Shown piece after piece: positions 26,533-35,761 of a DNA stretch of 64,000 nucleotides; position 1 is the stretch's first letter; every line of letters starts with the position of its first letter. The notes beneath the pieces are model-generated. The model was given only the letters and a program-made list of their open reading frames with translations, did no database searches and had not been told where the DNA came from. The stretch is from Clostridium omnivorum. Its GTDB lineage: Bacteria > Bacillota > Clostridia > Clostridiales > Clostridiaceae. Location of the stretch: positions 838,001-902,000 of the forward strand of contig NZ_BRXR01000001.1 of assembly GCF_026012015.1 (NCBI RefSeq). Reading direction: 5' to 3'. Position numbers and translations under genes: made by a program.

Positions 26533-27264
26533 TTAGATTACATTAGTCATTACAAGTCCTAAGAGAATACCTACCATAATTCCAAGCGTACTAGTTACAC
26601 CATCCCAAAGCTTTGAAGACTCTGGAAACATCTCTCCACAAACTACATAAATCATTATACCTGAAGCAAAAGCCAAGCACCCGCTCAATACATTTTGTGA
26701 AATACTGCCTATGTATGCTCCTATTAAAGTACCTATTGCAGTCGGAAAGGCTGTTAAAAATGCATATAGTAATATTTTACTAACCTTTACCTCTGAAGCC
26801 ATTAAAGGCGCTGACACTGCTATCCCCTCAGGTATATCGTGTATTGCTATTATAAGGCTCATTTTAAGTCCAAGACCGCTGCCAGCTAAAAAACCACACC
26901 CCATAATTACCCCTTCAGGAAAATTGTGAAGCATCAAAGCAAGTGCCGCCATAAAGGCTACCTTTAGATGGGTATTATCATAAACTTTTTTTGCATTTAC
27001 TATCCTATCTATTATTATAATAGTAATCATTCCAAGTATACAAAAAAACAAGGTGGCTGGAAAGCTCCACTTAGTCATAGCCTCTGGAATTAAGTCAAAC
27101 ACTACTATAGATAGCATAAGCCCCCCTGCAAATCCTATTATAGCTCCGAGTAACCTCTTTGATGGCTTTTTTATTATTACCCCCAAAGAAGCACCAGTCA
27201 TTGTACCAATCAGTGATACAATACTTCCAAGCAGTACAATTATTAACATGTTCCCATTATCCAA
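26533..27264 (-). CDS. ZIP family metal transporter
   Basis: ZIP proteins import zinc or other divalent metals. The 243-residue protein has about eight hydrophobic segments. The diagnostic metal-site segments are HNFPEGVIMGCGF near residue 115 and HDIPEGIAVSAPL near 143, matching the ZIP HNxPEG and HxxPEG pattern. Start is TTG at 27264 with AGGGGTG upstream. The metal is not decided by sequence. The leader contains a long A/T-rich inverted repeat (TTTAATAAAT near 27283 with ATTTATTAAA near 27346) of unknown use. Confidence 0.92.
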   Translation of the reverse strand: MDNGNMLIIVLLGSIVSLIGTMTGASLGVIIKKPSKRLLGAIIGFAGGLMLSIVVFDLIPEAMTKWSFPATLFFCILGMITIIIIDRIVNAKKVYDNTHLKVAFMAALALMLHNFPEGVIMGCGFLAGSGLGLKMSLIIAIHDIPEGIAVSAPLMASEVKVSKILLYAFLTAFPTAIGTLIGAYIGSISQNVLSGCLAFASGIMIYVVCGEMFPESSKLWDGVTSTLGIMVGILLGLVMTNVI

Positions 27265-27402
27265 TTAGATCACCCCTATTGTAATTTAATAAATCTTCAT
27301 ACAACTTGTACAAAATTGAAGTTCTATAACATTGTATTTATTAAAATAGGAGTAGAGAACCTTTCTGCTAAATTTTATTAGGATTTTTACAAGCAATTAT
27401 AC

Positions 27403-27978
27403 TTAGGATCTAAATTCCTTAATCTTTTCAATTGCTTCTTCTGTATAAACAGCTGAAACACAAGATTTATATATAGTATCCAACAATTTGTATTTTATAA
27501 AACCACCCTTAGTTATAATAAAATAGTAGTATTCTTCTTCAGGATGTTGTTTTTTAAGCTTATAATAATGATGTGCAACATAAGAATTATTTTTTAAAAA
27601 CTCTTGATCAATAAGCTTTATTTTTTTATTCCTAAACCTAGATGTGGTTAAGAGTATAATATTAAACTGAGTTCCTTCACCTTCAGTATGCACTAGTACT
27701 ACCTTATTGCATACTAAATTAAACTCAATCTTAAATAACCCCTGTTTTATTTTTATTTTATAGTTATCGTAATCGTATTTTAAGTATCCAGCATTAATAG
27801 TTATTACAATTGTAGTTAATATAAGAAGTTCAATGATTGCTAAATATGTTAGAAAAAACACATCAAATTTATTTGCTATAAGTAAAGCAAAAGGTAGAAT
27901 AAAAAAAATAAAGCACATAGACAGCATAAATCTCTTATAAGACTTGTTTTGCTTTCTAATTGCTTTATTTATATCCAT
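27403..27978 (-). CDS. Conserved-looking two-helix membrane protein, unknown function
   Basis: I do not recognise this 191-residue protein. Two adjacent hydrophobic helices (about 17-35 and 40-63) are followed by a cytoplasmic, mostly beta-rich domain, a layout typical of PH-like or YcxB-like membrane proteins. The ATG follows GGGGTGA and starts 26 nt after the prfA stop, so it is probably cotranscribed with prfA. Upstream neighbours are all translation or nucleotide genes, which gives no direct hint. Confidence 0.75.
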   Translation of the reverse strand: MDINKAIRKQNKSYKRFMLSMCFIFFILPFALLIANKFDVFFLTYLAIIELLILTTIVITINAGYLKYDYDNYKIKIKQGLFKIEFNLVCNKVVLVHTEGEGTQFNIILLTTSRFRNKKIKLIDQEFLKNNSYVAHHYYKLKKQHPEEEYYYFIITKGGFIKYKLLDTIYKSCVSAVYTEEAIEKIKEFRS

Positions 27979-28003
27979 AAGTTCACCCCTGAATAATTAT
28001 AGA

Positions 28004-29083
28004 TTAATCATTATTTCCCATAGCTTTCATTTTTTCTGCTTGATCTGCTGTTATAAGACCGTGAAGCATTTCATCTATATCACCATCTAAGAAAGAATCG
28101 AGTTTATAAAGGGTTAATCCTATTCTATGATCTGTAACTCTTCCTTGTGGATAGTTATAAGTTCTAATTCTTTCACTTCTATCACCAGTACCTACTTGGC
28201 TCTTTCTATCTTCAGCTATACCTGCACTTCTTTCAGCTTGTGCCTTTTCATAAAGTCTTGCCATAAGAACTTTCATAGCTTTTTCTTTATTTTTAAGCTG
28301 AGACTTTTCATCTTGACAGGATACAACAAGACCAGTTGGTAAGTGAGTTATTCTTACAGCTGAGTCTGTAGTGTTTACACACTGTCCACCGTGACCGGAT
28401 GCTCTAAACACATCAATTCTTATGTCATTAGGATTGATGTCTACATCTACCTCGTCAACTTCCGGAAGCACTGCTACTGTAGCAGTGGAAGTGTGAATTC
28501 TACCACTGGATTCAGTATCAGGTACCCTCTGTACTCTATGAACTCCACTCTCATATTTAAGCTTACTATAAGTTGATTCTCCCCTAACCATAAAAACAAC
28601 TTCTTTGAATCCACCTATATCTGTTTCATTAGCACTCATAAGCTCAATTTTCCATCTATGTCTTTCTGCATATCTAGTATACATTCTAAAAAGATTTGCT
28701 GCAAATAGAGCGGCTTCCTCTCCACCAGCTCCACCTCTAATTTCAATAAATACGTTTTTATCATCGTTTGGATCCTTAGGAAGAAGAAGTATTTTCATTT
28801 CTTGCTCCAAGTTTGCAATATCTTCAGTAAGTTGCTTTATTTCCTCTTGGATCATTTCTCTCATCTCTCTGTCATCTTCCATTTGAAGCATTTCTTTGTT
28901 TGCTTCAAGATCAGAATTAGCCTTTTTGAAAGCTTTATATTTACCTACTAATATTTCAAGTTCAGCATGTTCCTTACAAAGTTTCTGCCATTCCTTTTGG
29001 TCAGCCATAACTGAAGGATCACTTATCTTTATAGAAAGCTCTTCATATTTATTTTCAATGAAATTTAGACGTTCTAATATCAT
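28004..29083 (-). CDS. prfA: Peptide chain release factor 1
   Basis: RF1 terminates translation at UAG and UAA. The 359-residue protein has the peptidyl-hydrolysis GGQ motif in [19 protein letters not shown] near residue 230 and the surrounding [16 protein letters not shown] segment. ATG at 29083 has CGGAGTG upstream; the frame is open to 29110. The methyltransferase that modifies the GGQ glutamine, prmC, is the gene immediately upstream. There is no frameshift site, unlike prfB at the left end of the window. Confidence 0.97.
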   Translation of the reverse strand: MILERLNFIENKYEELSIKISDPSVMADQKEWQKLCKEHAELEILVGKYKAFKKANSDLEANKEMLQMEDDREMREMIQEEIKQLTEDIANLEQEMKILLLPKDPNDDKNVFIEIRGGAGGEEAALFAANLFRMYTRYAERHRWKIELMSANETDIGGFKEVVFMVRGESTYSKLKYESGVHRVQRVPDTESSGRIHTSTATVAVLPEVDEVDVDINPNDIRIDVFRASGHGGQCVNTTDSAVRITHLPTGLVVSCQDEKSQLKNKEKAMKVLMARLYEKAQAERSAGIAEDRKSQVGTGDRSERIRTYNYPQGRVTDHRIGLTLYKLDSFLDGDIDEMLHGLITADQAEKMKAMGNND

Positions 29084-29144
29084 ATTATCACTCCGTATAT
29101 ATATTTTCACAATTATTTATTATATCACAAGACTTTTATATTAA

Positions 29145-29999
29145 TCAACTGAGAAATCCAAGAACTACTCTGTCATTTTCTGCTAAGTCCTTGATACATT
29201 TTATATGAACAAAACCATTGGCACTTAATATGCTTTGTACTGCCTCTCCTTGGTCATGGCCTATCTCAAAAGCCAATAGTCCTCCCTTTTCCAAAACCTC
29301 TAGACTTTGTAATGTTATTTTTCTATAAAATTCTAAACCATCCTCTCCACCCCATAGAGCAATGTAAGGCTCATAATCTTTCACATCTTCCATTAATGTA
29401 GGAATTACATCTGTTCTAATATATGGCGGATTTGAAACTATAACCTGAAAACTCTTGTCTTGCATCATAGCATATTGAAGCAGATCACTTTTATAAAACT
29501 TTACTTTTTTGTCCACATTTAGTTTTTTAATATTTTCTTCTGTAACCCTTTCAGCACTGTCGGAAATATCAGCACAATCTACTGTAACTTCCTCTAAAAG
29601 CTTAGCTATAGAAATACCAATAGCACCAGTGCCACAGCACACATCGCATATTTTATTATAATTATGGTGCTTTGCCTCTCTCAATACTTCCTCTACCAAT
29701 ACTTCTGTGTCAGGTCTAGGGATTAGTACTCCAGGTTCAACGTAAAAATCAAATCCCATAAACTCACAAGCTTTTAAAATATATTTGACAGGCATTTTCT
29801 TTTTTCTTAGCTCTATGAAATTTAGAAATTCTTTCACTTTTTGTTCTTCCACTTGAAAATCCCTATTTGTAATTATTGCCATTCTATCTATATTTAAAAC
29901 TTTTCCTAGAAGAAGTTGAGTATCTAACATATAGCTGTCAATATTTTCATTTTTAAGAATATCATATCCCAGCTTCAACAATTCCTGTATTTTCTTCAA
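29145..29999 (-). CDS. prmC: Peptide chain release factor N5-glutamine methyltransferase
   Basis: PrmC methylates the GGQ glutamine of RF1 and RF2, speeding peptide release. The 284-residue protein has an N-terminal helical domain that binds the release factor and a Rossmann methyltransferase with ICDVCCGTGAIGISIAK near residue 115 and catalytic NPPY in IVSNPPYIRTD near 183. I choose TTG at 29999, which has GAGGAGG 6 nt upstream; the TTG at 30014 would use part of that site as its own codons. It overlaps the end of the DUF1385 gene by 38 nt, so coupling is likely. Confidence 0.95.
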   Translation of the reverse strand: MKKIQELLKLGYDILKNENIDSYMLDTQLLLGKVLNIDRMAIITNRDFQVEEQKVKEFLNFIELRKKKMPVKYILKACEFMGFDFYVEPGVLIPRPDTEVLVEEVLREAKHHNYNKICDVCCGTGAIGISIAKLLEEVTVDCADISDSAERVTEENIKKLNVDKKVKFYKSDLLQYAMMQDKSFQVIVSNPPYIRTDVIPTLMEDVKDYEPYIALWGGEDGLEFYRKITLQSLEVLEKGGLLAFEIGHDQGEAVQSILSANGFVHIKCIKDLAENDRVVLGFLS

Positions 30000-30930
30000 T
30001 GCTTGCCTCCTCAATTACCTTTTCTACTTCTATTCCCTCAGCAGCTTTAAGTGCTGCAATTGCTACTTCTATCTGGTCAATTTCTGGTTCTTTTGTAGTA
30101 AGCTTTTGAAGCATAAGACCTGGATAAGAAAAGAATTTTGCTGCTTTACTATCGCTTTTTCCCATCCATCTTATAATTTCATAAGTTACCCCCGAAACCA
30201 CAGGCAAGAGAATAACTCTGTATAGAATTCTTTCCCATAATGAATTCCAACCAGTTAAAGAAAATAATATTATACTTACTATCATTACTAAAAACATAAA
30301 ATTAGTACCACATCTTGGATGCAATCTGCCAAAGCCTTTAGCATTTTCTGGAGTAAGTTCAACTTCATTTTCATAGCAGAATATAGTTTTATGCTCTGCT
30401 CCATGGTACTGATATAGTCTATAAATGTCTTTCATCTTTCCTATAGCGTATATATAAACTAAGAAAATCAGCACTCTAATTACTCCTTCAATAATATTAA
30501 GTACTATAGTATTTGTTACATTTAATTTTTTAAACAGATTTGCGCTAATATTAGGCAATATAAAAAATAACCCTATAGCTAATATTAAAGAAATGCACAA
30601 AGAAGCTGCCATAACTATATCTGAGCTTTTATCTTTAAACACACTCTCAAACCATTTGTCAAACTTGGATGGCTCCTCTTCATCTTCAAAAAATTCTGAT
30701 GAATAATTTAGTGTTTGTATTCCTACTACTAAGGATTCTATTAAAGAAATAAAACCTCTAATTATTGGCAATCCAAAGAACTTATTTCTTTTGGTATAAG
30801 GAACTATATCCTTATTTTCTATTACTATCTCACCGTTTGAAGTTCTTACTGCAGTGGCTACCCCTTTTGAACCTCTCATCATAACTCCTTCAATAACGGC
30901 TTGACCCCCTACATTTTTATATTTGCTCAT
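29962..30930 (-). CDS. DUF1385 membrane protein
   Basis: DUF1385 proteins are conserved in Firmicutes next to prmC-prfA and have no firm function. The 322-residue protein starts MSKYKNVGGQAVIEGVMMRG, the family signature, has four or so hydrophobic segments (about 100-125, 130-160, 205-230 and 235-250) and the conserved YQYHGAEHKTIFCYENE near residue 177 and RLHPRCGTNF near 203. The His-rich AEHK and the Cys are candidate metal or active-site residues. ATG at 30930 has GGGGTG upstream. It lies between tdk and prmC. Confidence 0.9.
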   Translation of the reverse strand: MSKYKNVGGQAVIEGVMMRGSKGVATAVRTSNGEIVIENKDIVPYTKRNKFFGLPIIRGFISLIESLVVGIQTLNYSSEFFEDEEEPSKFDKWFESVFKDKSSDIVMAASLCISLILAIGLFFILPNISANLFKKLNVTNTIVLNIIEGVIRVLIFLVYIYAIGKMKDIYRLYQYHGAEHKTIFCYENEVELTPENAKGFGRLHPRCGTNFMFLVMIVSIILFSLTGWNSLWERILYRVILLPVVSGVTYEIIRWMGKSDSKAAKFFSYPGLMLQKLTTKEPEIDQIEVAIAALKAAEGIEVEKVIEEASIEENTGIVEAGI

Positions 30931-30957
30931 TTCTTCACCCCACAAATTTTCTGTGCT

Positions 30958-31557
30958 TTATCTTTCTTTTTCATACTCTTCCTTAAATTGAATGTAGCAT
31001 TTTGGACATAGAGCATGATATTCTACATTGTCCTCTTTATCTATTGCAACTTGTTTTCCTTCAAAAACGTACCTTCCATTTATCATTCTACCATTTAATA
31101 GCGCCTTTTTACCGCACTGACATATATTTTTTAACTCTTCAATACTATGAGCTAAGAGCAGCAATCTGGAACTTCCTTCAAACCCGTTCATTTGAAAATC
31201 AGTACGCAGTCCATAGCATATTACCGGTATATCTAACTTAACAGCAACATAAAACAATTCATCTATATGCTCTTTTTTAAAGAACTGAGCTTCGTCTACT
31301 AATATACAGTCTATAGCTTCTTTTTCAGAAATCCACTTTTGAACTTCTTTAAAAATATCCTGTTTTTCATCTATTAATAAATCTACTTCTCTAGTGACAC
31401 CAAGTCTTGAAACAACCTTATTTCCACCTTTTGTATCTGTTTTAGGTTTAATAATAATTATTTTCATGCCTCTTTCTTCATAATTATGTGCTACCTGAAG
31501 TAAATTAGTTGACTTTCCACAATTCATAGCTCCATATCTAAAATAAAGTTTGCTCAT
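30958..31557 (-). CDS. tdk: Thymidine kinase
   Basis: Tdk phosphorylates thymidine in nucleotide salvage. The 199-residue protein shows the P-loop GAMNCGKSTNLLQVAHNY at residues 9-26, the DEAQFF Walker B-like motif near 88, and a zinc site formed by CQCGKK near 142 and CPKC near 187. This is the type II (cellular) thymidine kinase. The ATG follows GGAGCAGGGG. It precedes the DUF1385 gene by 27 nt, suggesting one transcript through prfA. In Bacillus tdk is likewise near rpmE and prfA. Confidence 0.96.
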   Translation of the reverse strand: MSKLYFRYGAMNCGKSTNLLQVAHNYEERGMKIIIIKPKTDTKGGNKVVSRLGVTREVDLLIDEKQDIFKEVQKWISEKEAIDCILVDEAQFFKKEHIDELFYVAVKLDIPVICYGLRTDFQMNGFEGSSRLLLLAHSIEELKNICQCGKKALLNGRMINGRYVFEGKQVAIDKEDNVEYHALCPKCYIQFKEEYEKER

Positions 31558-31746
31558 TCCCCTGCTCCTCCTCTAAATAGGCTGCACAACCTATCTTTAT
31601 AAGCTCTAGCTTACAGCTAATTCGTAGAATCTATCTTTTATTTCTCTTAATATACTTAGTATAATCCTTATACTATTAGTAAACATATAAATAGATTATA
31701 ACATTACAACTTTACTTTTAAAAGTAAAACCTCCCTAAACTAGTCA

Positions 31747-31776
31747 TTGACTTAATAAAAGGTGTTGTGCTATAAT
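31747..31776 (+). promoter_or_regulatory. Sigma-A promoter of rpmE
   Basis: TTGACT (31747-31752), 18-nt spacer, TATAAT (31771-31776). Predicted start near 31783. Confidence 0.85.
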
Positions 31777-31782
31777 CTAGAG

Positions 31783-31826
31783 GTTAATAGTGGATATAAG
31801 TCCACGATTCGAAAGAGGTGAAAAAG
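31783..31826 (+). promoter_or_regulatory. Structured leader of rpmE, candidate L31 autoregulatory site
   Basis: The 44-nt leader contains a hairpin GTGGA / TCCAC (31790-31805) just before the AGAGGTG ribosome binding site. L31 leaders of this size that bind the L31 protein are described in several bacterial groups including Firmicutes. The fit here is by position and hairpin only. Confidence 0.5.
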
Positions 31827-32039
31827 ATGAGAGAAGGCATACATCCAGAATACCACAATGATGCTGTGGTAAAGTGTGCATGTGGAAATACTTTTACAAC
31901 TGGTTCAGTTAACAAAGAACTAAAAGTAGAAATATGCTCTAAATGCCACCCATTCTTCACTGGCCGTCAAAAGATAGTTGACGTTGGCGGAAGAGTTGAG
32001 AAGTTCAGAAAGAAGTTCAACCTACAAGAAGAAGAATAA
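31827..32039 (+). CDS. rpmE: 50S ribosomal protein L31
   Basis: L31 bridges the two ribosomal subunits. The 70-residue protein is the zinc-binding (C+) type: CxC in VKCACGNTF near residue 14 and [10 protein letters not shown] near 35, then the basic tail [12 protein letters not shown] at 31827 follows AAAGAGGTG; a GTG at 31818 is in frame but uses the site itself. It is a monocistronic unit with its own promoter, leader and terminator, convergent with rho. Confidence 0.97.
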   Translation: MREGIHPEYHNDAVVKCACGNTFTTGSVNKELKVEICSKCHPFFTGRQKIVDVGGRVEKFRKKFNLQEEE

Positions 32040-32052
32040 TTTTTAAAGAAAT

Positions 32053-32081
32053 AAATGGGAAAGATTTTATCTTTCCCATTT
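32053..32081. terminator. Bidirectional terminator overlapping the rho stop codon
   Basis: 13-bp perfect stem AAATGGGAAAGAT / ATCTTTCCCATTT with a 3-nt loop and T-run on the plus strand. One arm encodes the last four codons of rho (Lys-Trp-Glu-Arg), and the stop codon is in the loop. Confidence 0.92.
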
Positions 32082-33611
32082 TTCTTTATTATCTCTATTT
32101 GACAGCTCAATCTTATTAAACATCTCTAAAAATTCTTCATTGTTTTTTGTCTTTGAAAGTAAGGATATAAGTTTTTCAGTTACACTCTCTGTGCTATTTT
32201 CAGAGTAAAGCACCTTTCTAATGTTATATGCAACCTCTTGTTCCTTGCTTGACAGAAGTAAATCTTCTCTTCTTGTACCAGATTTATATATATCAATTGC
32301 AGGGAATATTCTTCTCTCTTGAAGCTTTCTATCTAGATGTACTTCCATATTTCCTGTACCTTTGAATTCTTCAAATATCATATCATCCATTCTACTTCCA
32401 GTCTCTATTAGAGCAGTAGCTAGTATAGTCAAGCTTCCTCCTTCTTCAATCTTTCTTGCTGCACCAAAAAACTTTTTAGGATTTATAAGTGCACCTGGGT
32501 CAAGTCCCCCTGAAAGTGTTCTACCAGTAGGAGTTATGGTTAGATTATAAGCTCTTGATAATCTTGTAATACTATCTAGTAAAATTACTACATCTTGACC
32601 TTGCTCAACCATTCTTTTAGCTCTCTCAAGCACCATTTGAGCTACCTTTGTATGGTGATCTGGTTCCTCATCAAAAGTAGAATAAATTACCTCTCCATTA
32701 ATAGAACGCTGCATATCTGTAACTTCCTCAGGTCTTTCATCTATTAATAGAACAATAAGTTTAATCTCAGGATGATTTCTTGAAATGCTATTTGCAATTT
32801 TCTTTAAAAGAGTAGTTTTACCAGCTTTAGGAGGAGCAACAATAATTCCTCTTTGCCCTTTACCGATAGGAGATAGTATATCCATTAATCTTGACGATAA
32901 ATCAAGTGTGCTTGTTTCAAGCTTTATTCTCTCTTGTGGATATATTGGTGTAAGTGTTTCAAAACGTTTTCTACCTACAGCCCTTTCTGGATTTTCTCCA
33001 TTAACTCTCTGTACATATAAAAGAGCCTTAAATTTTTCTCCCTCTTTTGGAGTTCTAACTTTCCCTTCTACTTCATCTCCAGTTCTAAGATTAAATCTTC
33101 TTATTTGAGATGGGGAAACATATATATCATTAGGACCAGTTAAATAATTGTCGCCTCTTAAAAATCCGTAATTATTATTTTCTACTATTTCCAAAACACC
33201 CTTAGCTGTGTCGGACTCATCAATCATTTCTTTAAGCTTTTCTCTTTTTTCCTCAAAAGACGTGGTTTCTGTTTCATTATCTTCAACTTGGTTTTCAAGT
33301 TTTACATTATCTATTTTTATATTTTTTGACCTATTTTCATCTTGACCTTCTAATTTTTTATCGTTAACTTCGTTTTCTATAGATTCAAGTTCCGTGTTTC
33401 TAGAATTGATTTTTTCTCTTAAAATCACTCCATCTTTCTCTATAGATACAGGAGCCACTTTAGCCGTATCTTTGCTTTCTCTAGCAGCTATATCCTTGAG
33501 CATCTCAATAAGTTCCACTTTTTTATGCTTTGAAACATTTTTAATTCCATGTTCCTTAGCCACTTCTCTAAGTTCTACTAGAGTCATGCTTTCATAATCC
33601 ATGTTCTGCAA
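32067..33611 (-). CDS. rho: Transcription termination factor Rho
   Basis: Rho is the ring ATPase that ends transcription on unstructured RNA. The 514-residue protein has an N-terminal Rho-N/SAP-like helix domain (about 8-50), a charged low-complexity insertion (about 60-130), a cold-shock-like RNA-binding domain (about 138-205), and the ATPase core with Walker [18 protein letters not shown] near residue 257, [11 protein letters not shown] near 345 and the R-loop segment [13 protein letters not shown] near 425. The insertion is common in clostridial Rho. The start is uncertain: TTG at 33611 fits the GGAGGTG site best; ATG at 33602 is the alternative. It is convergent with rpmE. Confidence 0.96.
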   Translation of the reverse strand: MQNMDYESMTLVELREVAKEHGIKNVSKHKKVELIEMLKDIAARESKDTAKVAPVSIEKDGVILREKINSRNTELESIENEVNDKKLEGQDENRSKNIKIDNVKLENQVEDNETETTSFEEKREKLKEMIDESDTAKGVLEIVENNNYGFLRGDNYLTGPNDIYVSPSQIRRFNLRTGDEVEGKVRTPKEGEKFKALLYVQRVNGENPERAVGRKRFETLTPIYPQERIKLETSTLDLSSRLMDILSPIGKGQRGIIVAPPKAGKTTLLKKIANSISRNHPEIKLIVLLIDERPEEVTDMQRSINGEVIYSTFDEEPDHHTKVAQMVLERAKRMVEQGQDVVILLDSITRLSRAYNLTITPTGRTLSGGLDPGALINPKKFFGAARKIEEGGSLTILATALIETGSRMDDMIFEEFKGTGNMEVHLDRKLQERRIFPAIDIYKSGTRREDLLLSSKEQEVAYNIRKVLYSENSTESVTEKLISLLSKTKNNEEFLEMFNKIELSNRDNKEKWER

Positions 33612-33738
33612 AAAAATAACACCTCCACCGTATTCCTTTGTATATGTAAACCATCATGGGGAATAACTAAGAAAATATTTGAAATGTGATACTTTAATCA
33701 TTATATACCATTTTCAAATTTTAATCCATAATATTTAA

Positions 33739-33769
33739 AAAACACACGAAACTTATTGTCGTGTGTTTT
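33739..33769 (-). terminator. Terminator of the Yip1-family gene
   Basis: 10-bp stem AAACACACGA / TCGTGTGTTT with a 9-nt loop and a six-T tail on the minus strand. It closes the four-gene module upstream. Confidence 0.88.
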
Positions 33770-33774
33770 CATAT

Positions 33775-34470
33775 TTATGCTGTTGGAGCGATTGATTTTA
33801 AAGAATTTCCTAGCGAAAGCATTAATAATCCTAATCCTAATGCTAGTACCCAAACTATTAGAACTATGATGATAGCCTTTTTCTTAGAAATCTCAGAAAC
33901 TTCAGATATTCCAAATACTAATAGTACCATCTGCCATATTCCAAAAAGATTAAGGTTTTTAATCAATACGTCTGTAGCTGTGGCTGCAGCTGCTGCATCT
34001 GCTGATGGCTTTTTAGCAATTAACGAATATAAAAGCTGTATTACGCTTCCAATAAGTACGGCTATATAGGAAAGAGAATATATTGATACCATCTGATTAT
34101 ATTTTATATTTCCTTTAAAAAGTTTTACTAATAAATAATAAACAAAAGATGCTATATAAATTACTATATATACTCCTATTACCGCAAATATGGCAATAAT
34201 CGCCGTAAACACAGGTGAATTGGTTAAGTTTACAGCAATTTGAGCTGCTTCAGCATTTTGAGTACTCTCCATCAATTGTTCTTTACTTATAGCCCCCAAC
34301 GCTAGTCTTCCAACTATAGTTATTATAAAGTATACTATACCAATTATTAAAAATAATTTTCCATACTTAGGTGTTTCCTTATACTGAGCAAATAACTCTG
34401 ATGGCTTAACAAAAAACTTTTTTATCTTTTCGCCCAGCGGCATCTTTTCTACTTTTATTTCATTTTCCAT
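33775..34470 (-). CDS. Yip1-family multi-pass membrane protein
   Basis: Bacterial Yip1-domain proteins have no settled function; the eukaryotic family works in membrane traffic. The 231-residue protein has a cytoplasmic N-terminus (KMPLGEKIKKFFVKPSELFAQ) and five hydrophobic segments (about 38-58, 85-115, 122-145, 165-185, 195-220), matching the Yip1 pattern. It starts 18 nt after the MacB/FtsX-type permease stop and is the last gene of a module with a CARDB-like secreted protein and an ABC ATPase. It may modify the membrane or assist the transporter; this is inference. Confidence 0.82.
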   Translation of the reverse strand: MENEIKVEKMPLGEKIKKFFVKPSELFAQYKETPKYGKLFLIIGIVYFIITIVGRLALGAISKEQLMESTQNAEAAQIAVNLTNSPVFTAIIAIFAVIGVYIVIYIASFVYYLLVKLFKGNIKYNQMVSIYSLSYIAVLIGSVIQLLYSLIAKKPSADAAAAATATDVLIKNLNLFGIWQMVLLVFGISEVSEISKKKAIIIVLIVWVLALGLGLLMLSLGNSLKSIAPTA

Positions 34471-34487
34471 TATATTTTACACTCTCC

Positions 34488-35759
34488 TTAATCCTCTTTT
34501 ATTGTTGATATTACATCCAGTTTCGCTGCCTTTGAAGCAGGATATATTCCTGAAAGCAAACCTATAGCAGTAGCAAATACGAGTACAAATAATATTAAGC
34601 CAAAATCTATACTTATTACATTACTAACTCCAGTAACTCCCTGCTTTGCAAACATGCTTCCAGCAATTGTATTAATAGCACCGTTGATTAGAATTCCTAT
34701 GGTTATACCTAAAAGACCTCCCATAAAACCTATAGCTGAGGCTTCTCCTATAAATATAGCTTTAACGTCTAAAAGACTTGCTCCAACTACTTTCATTATT
34801 CCAATTTCTTTTTTTCTTTCATAAATAGACATATTCATGGTATTTGCTATACCAAAGGCTGCAACTAGTAATGATATTGCCCCTATAGCTCCTACAACCA
34901 TCTTTACGCCTTTTAAAACTGCGTTAAATCCCTTAGTAATTTCTTCAAAAGACATATAAGTATATCCTAGATCTTTAAGTTTCTTCTTAACGTCCTCTAT
35001 CTTTTGTGAATCTTCAACAACAATATCAATGCCGCTATAACCTTTTGATTTAATAACATCTTTATTGCTGTTCTTCCATTCTTCAATTTTTCTTACACTA
35101 TTCACTGGAAGCTTTAGTGAAAAACTATCAGTCAGCCCGCCATTAAATATTCCAACTATTTTTACACCATATACTTTATTTTCTTCTTGTCCATCATCAT
35201 TAACCTTGGTAACTGTAATATTCATTTTTTTATTAATAAGTGCTTTAACATCTTCATCCTTTACATTATAAGGATTCTTATTGTCTATGATGTAGCCAGC
35301 CATTGTCTTCTCAATAATACATTCATCGGAGCTATCTGAAGGAAACTTACCATATAATAATTCATGATTTTTAGAATACTCCTTCATAGAAGTCCCCACT
35401 ACTGTAGCTGGAATTTTATTTTTTTTATACTCCACCGAATATTCTATAGGATTATACTTAGGAACCGCCTCTCTAACATATTGAAGATTCTTAAGTTCCT
35501 TCAATGCATTATCATTAAGTATTTTTTTCTTTTTCTTATCACTTTGATTAGAAAAATCATTCTGAATTACATTAATTGTATTTGCATCACTCATATTGCC
35601 AAGCTTACTCATTACAAACTTCTGAAACCCGCTGCCAAGTGAAACCAAAACAAAGATAGCTACACTTCCAATAACAACTCCTGTCATGGTAAGTATAGTT
35701 CTTCCTTTTCTCCTCCACATGTTGTTCCAAATATTTTGGATCAAATCAGATAGTTTCAT
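34488..35759 (-). CDS. MacB/FtsX-type ABC transporter permease
   Basis: The 423-residue protein has the MacB layout: an N-terminal helix (about 20-42, TILTMTGVVIGSVAIFVLVSL), a large extracellular domain (about 45-280), and three C-terminal helices of the FtsX domain (about 295-320, 340-370, 385-415) with AAFGIANTMNMSIYERKKEIG and EIGIMKVVGAS, the coupling-helix signature. Such permeases transmit mechanical force to partners outside the membrane or export peptides and antibiotics. The start ATG lies 2 nt after the stop of the CARDB-like gene; the ATPase is two genes up. Confidence 0.93.
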   Translation of the reverse strand: MKLSDLIQNIWNNMWRRKGRTILTMTGVVIGSVAIFVLVSLGSGFQKFVMSKLGNMSDANTINVIQNDFSNQSDKKKKKILNDNALKELKNLQYVREAVPKYNPIEYSVEYKKNKIPATVVGTSMKEYSKNHELLYGKFPSDSSDECIIEKTMAGYIIDNKNPYNVKDEDVKALINKKMNITVTKVNDDGQEENKVYGVKIVGIFNGGLTDSFSLKLPVNSVRKIEEWKNSNKDVIKSKGYSGIDIVVEDSQKIEDVKKKLKDLGYTYMSFEEITKGFNAVLKGVKMVVGAIGAISLLVAAFGIANTMNMSIYERKKEIGIMKVVGASLLDVKAIFIGEASAIGFMGGLLGITIGILINGAINTIAGSMFAKQGVTGVSNVISIDFGLILFVLVFATAIGLLSGIYPASKAAKLDVISTIKED

Positions 35760-35761
35760 TT

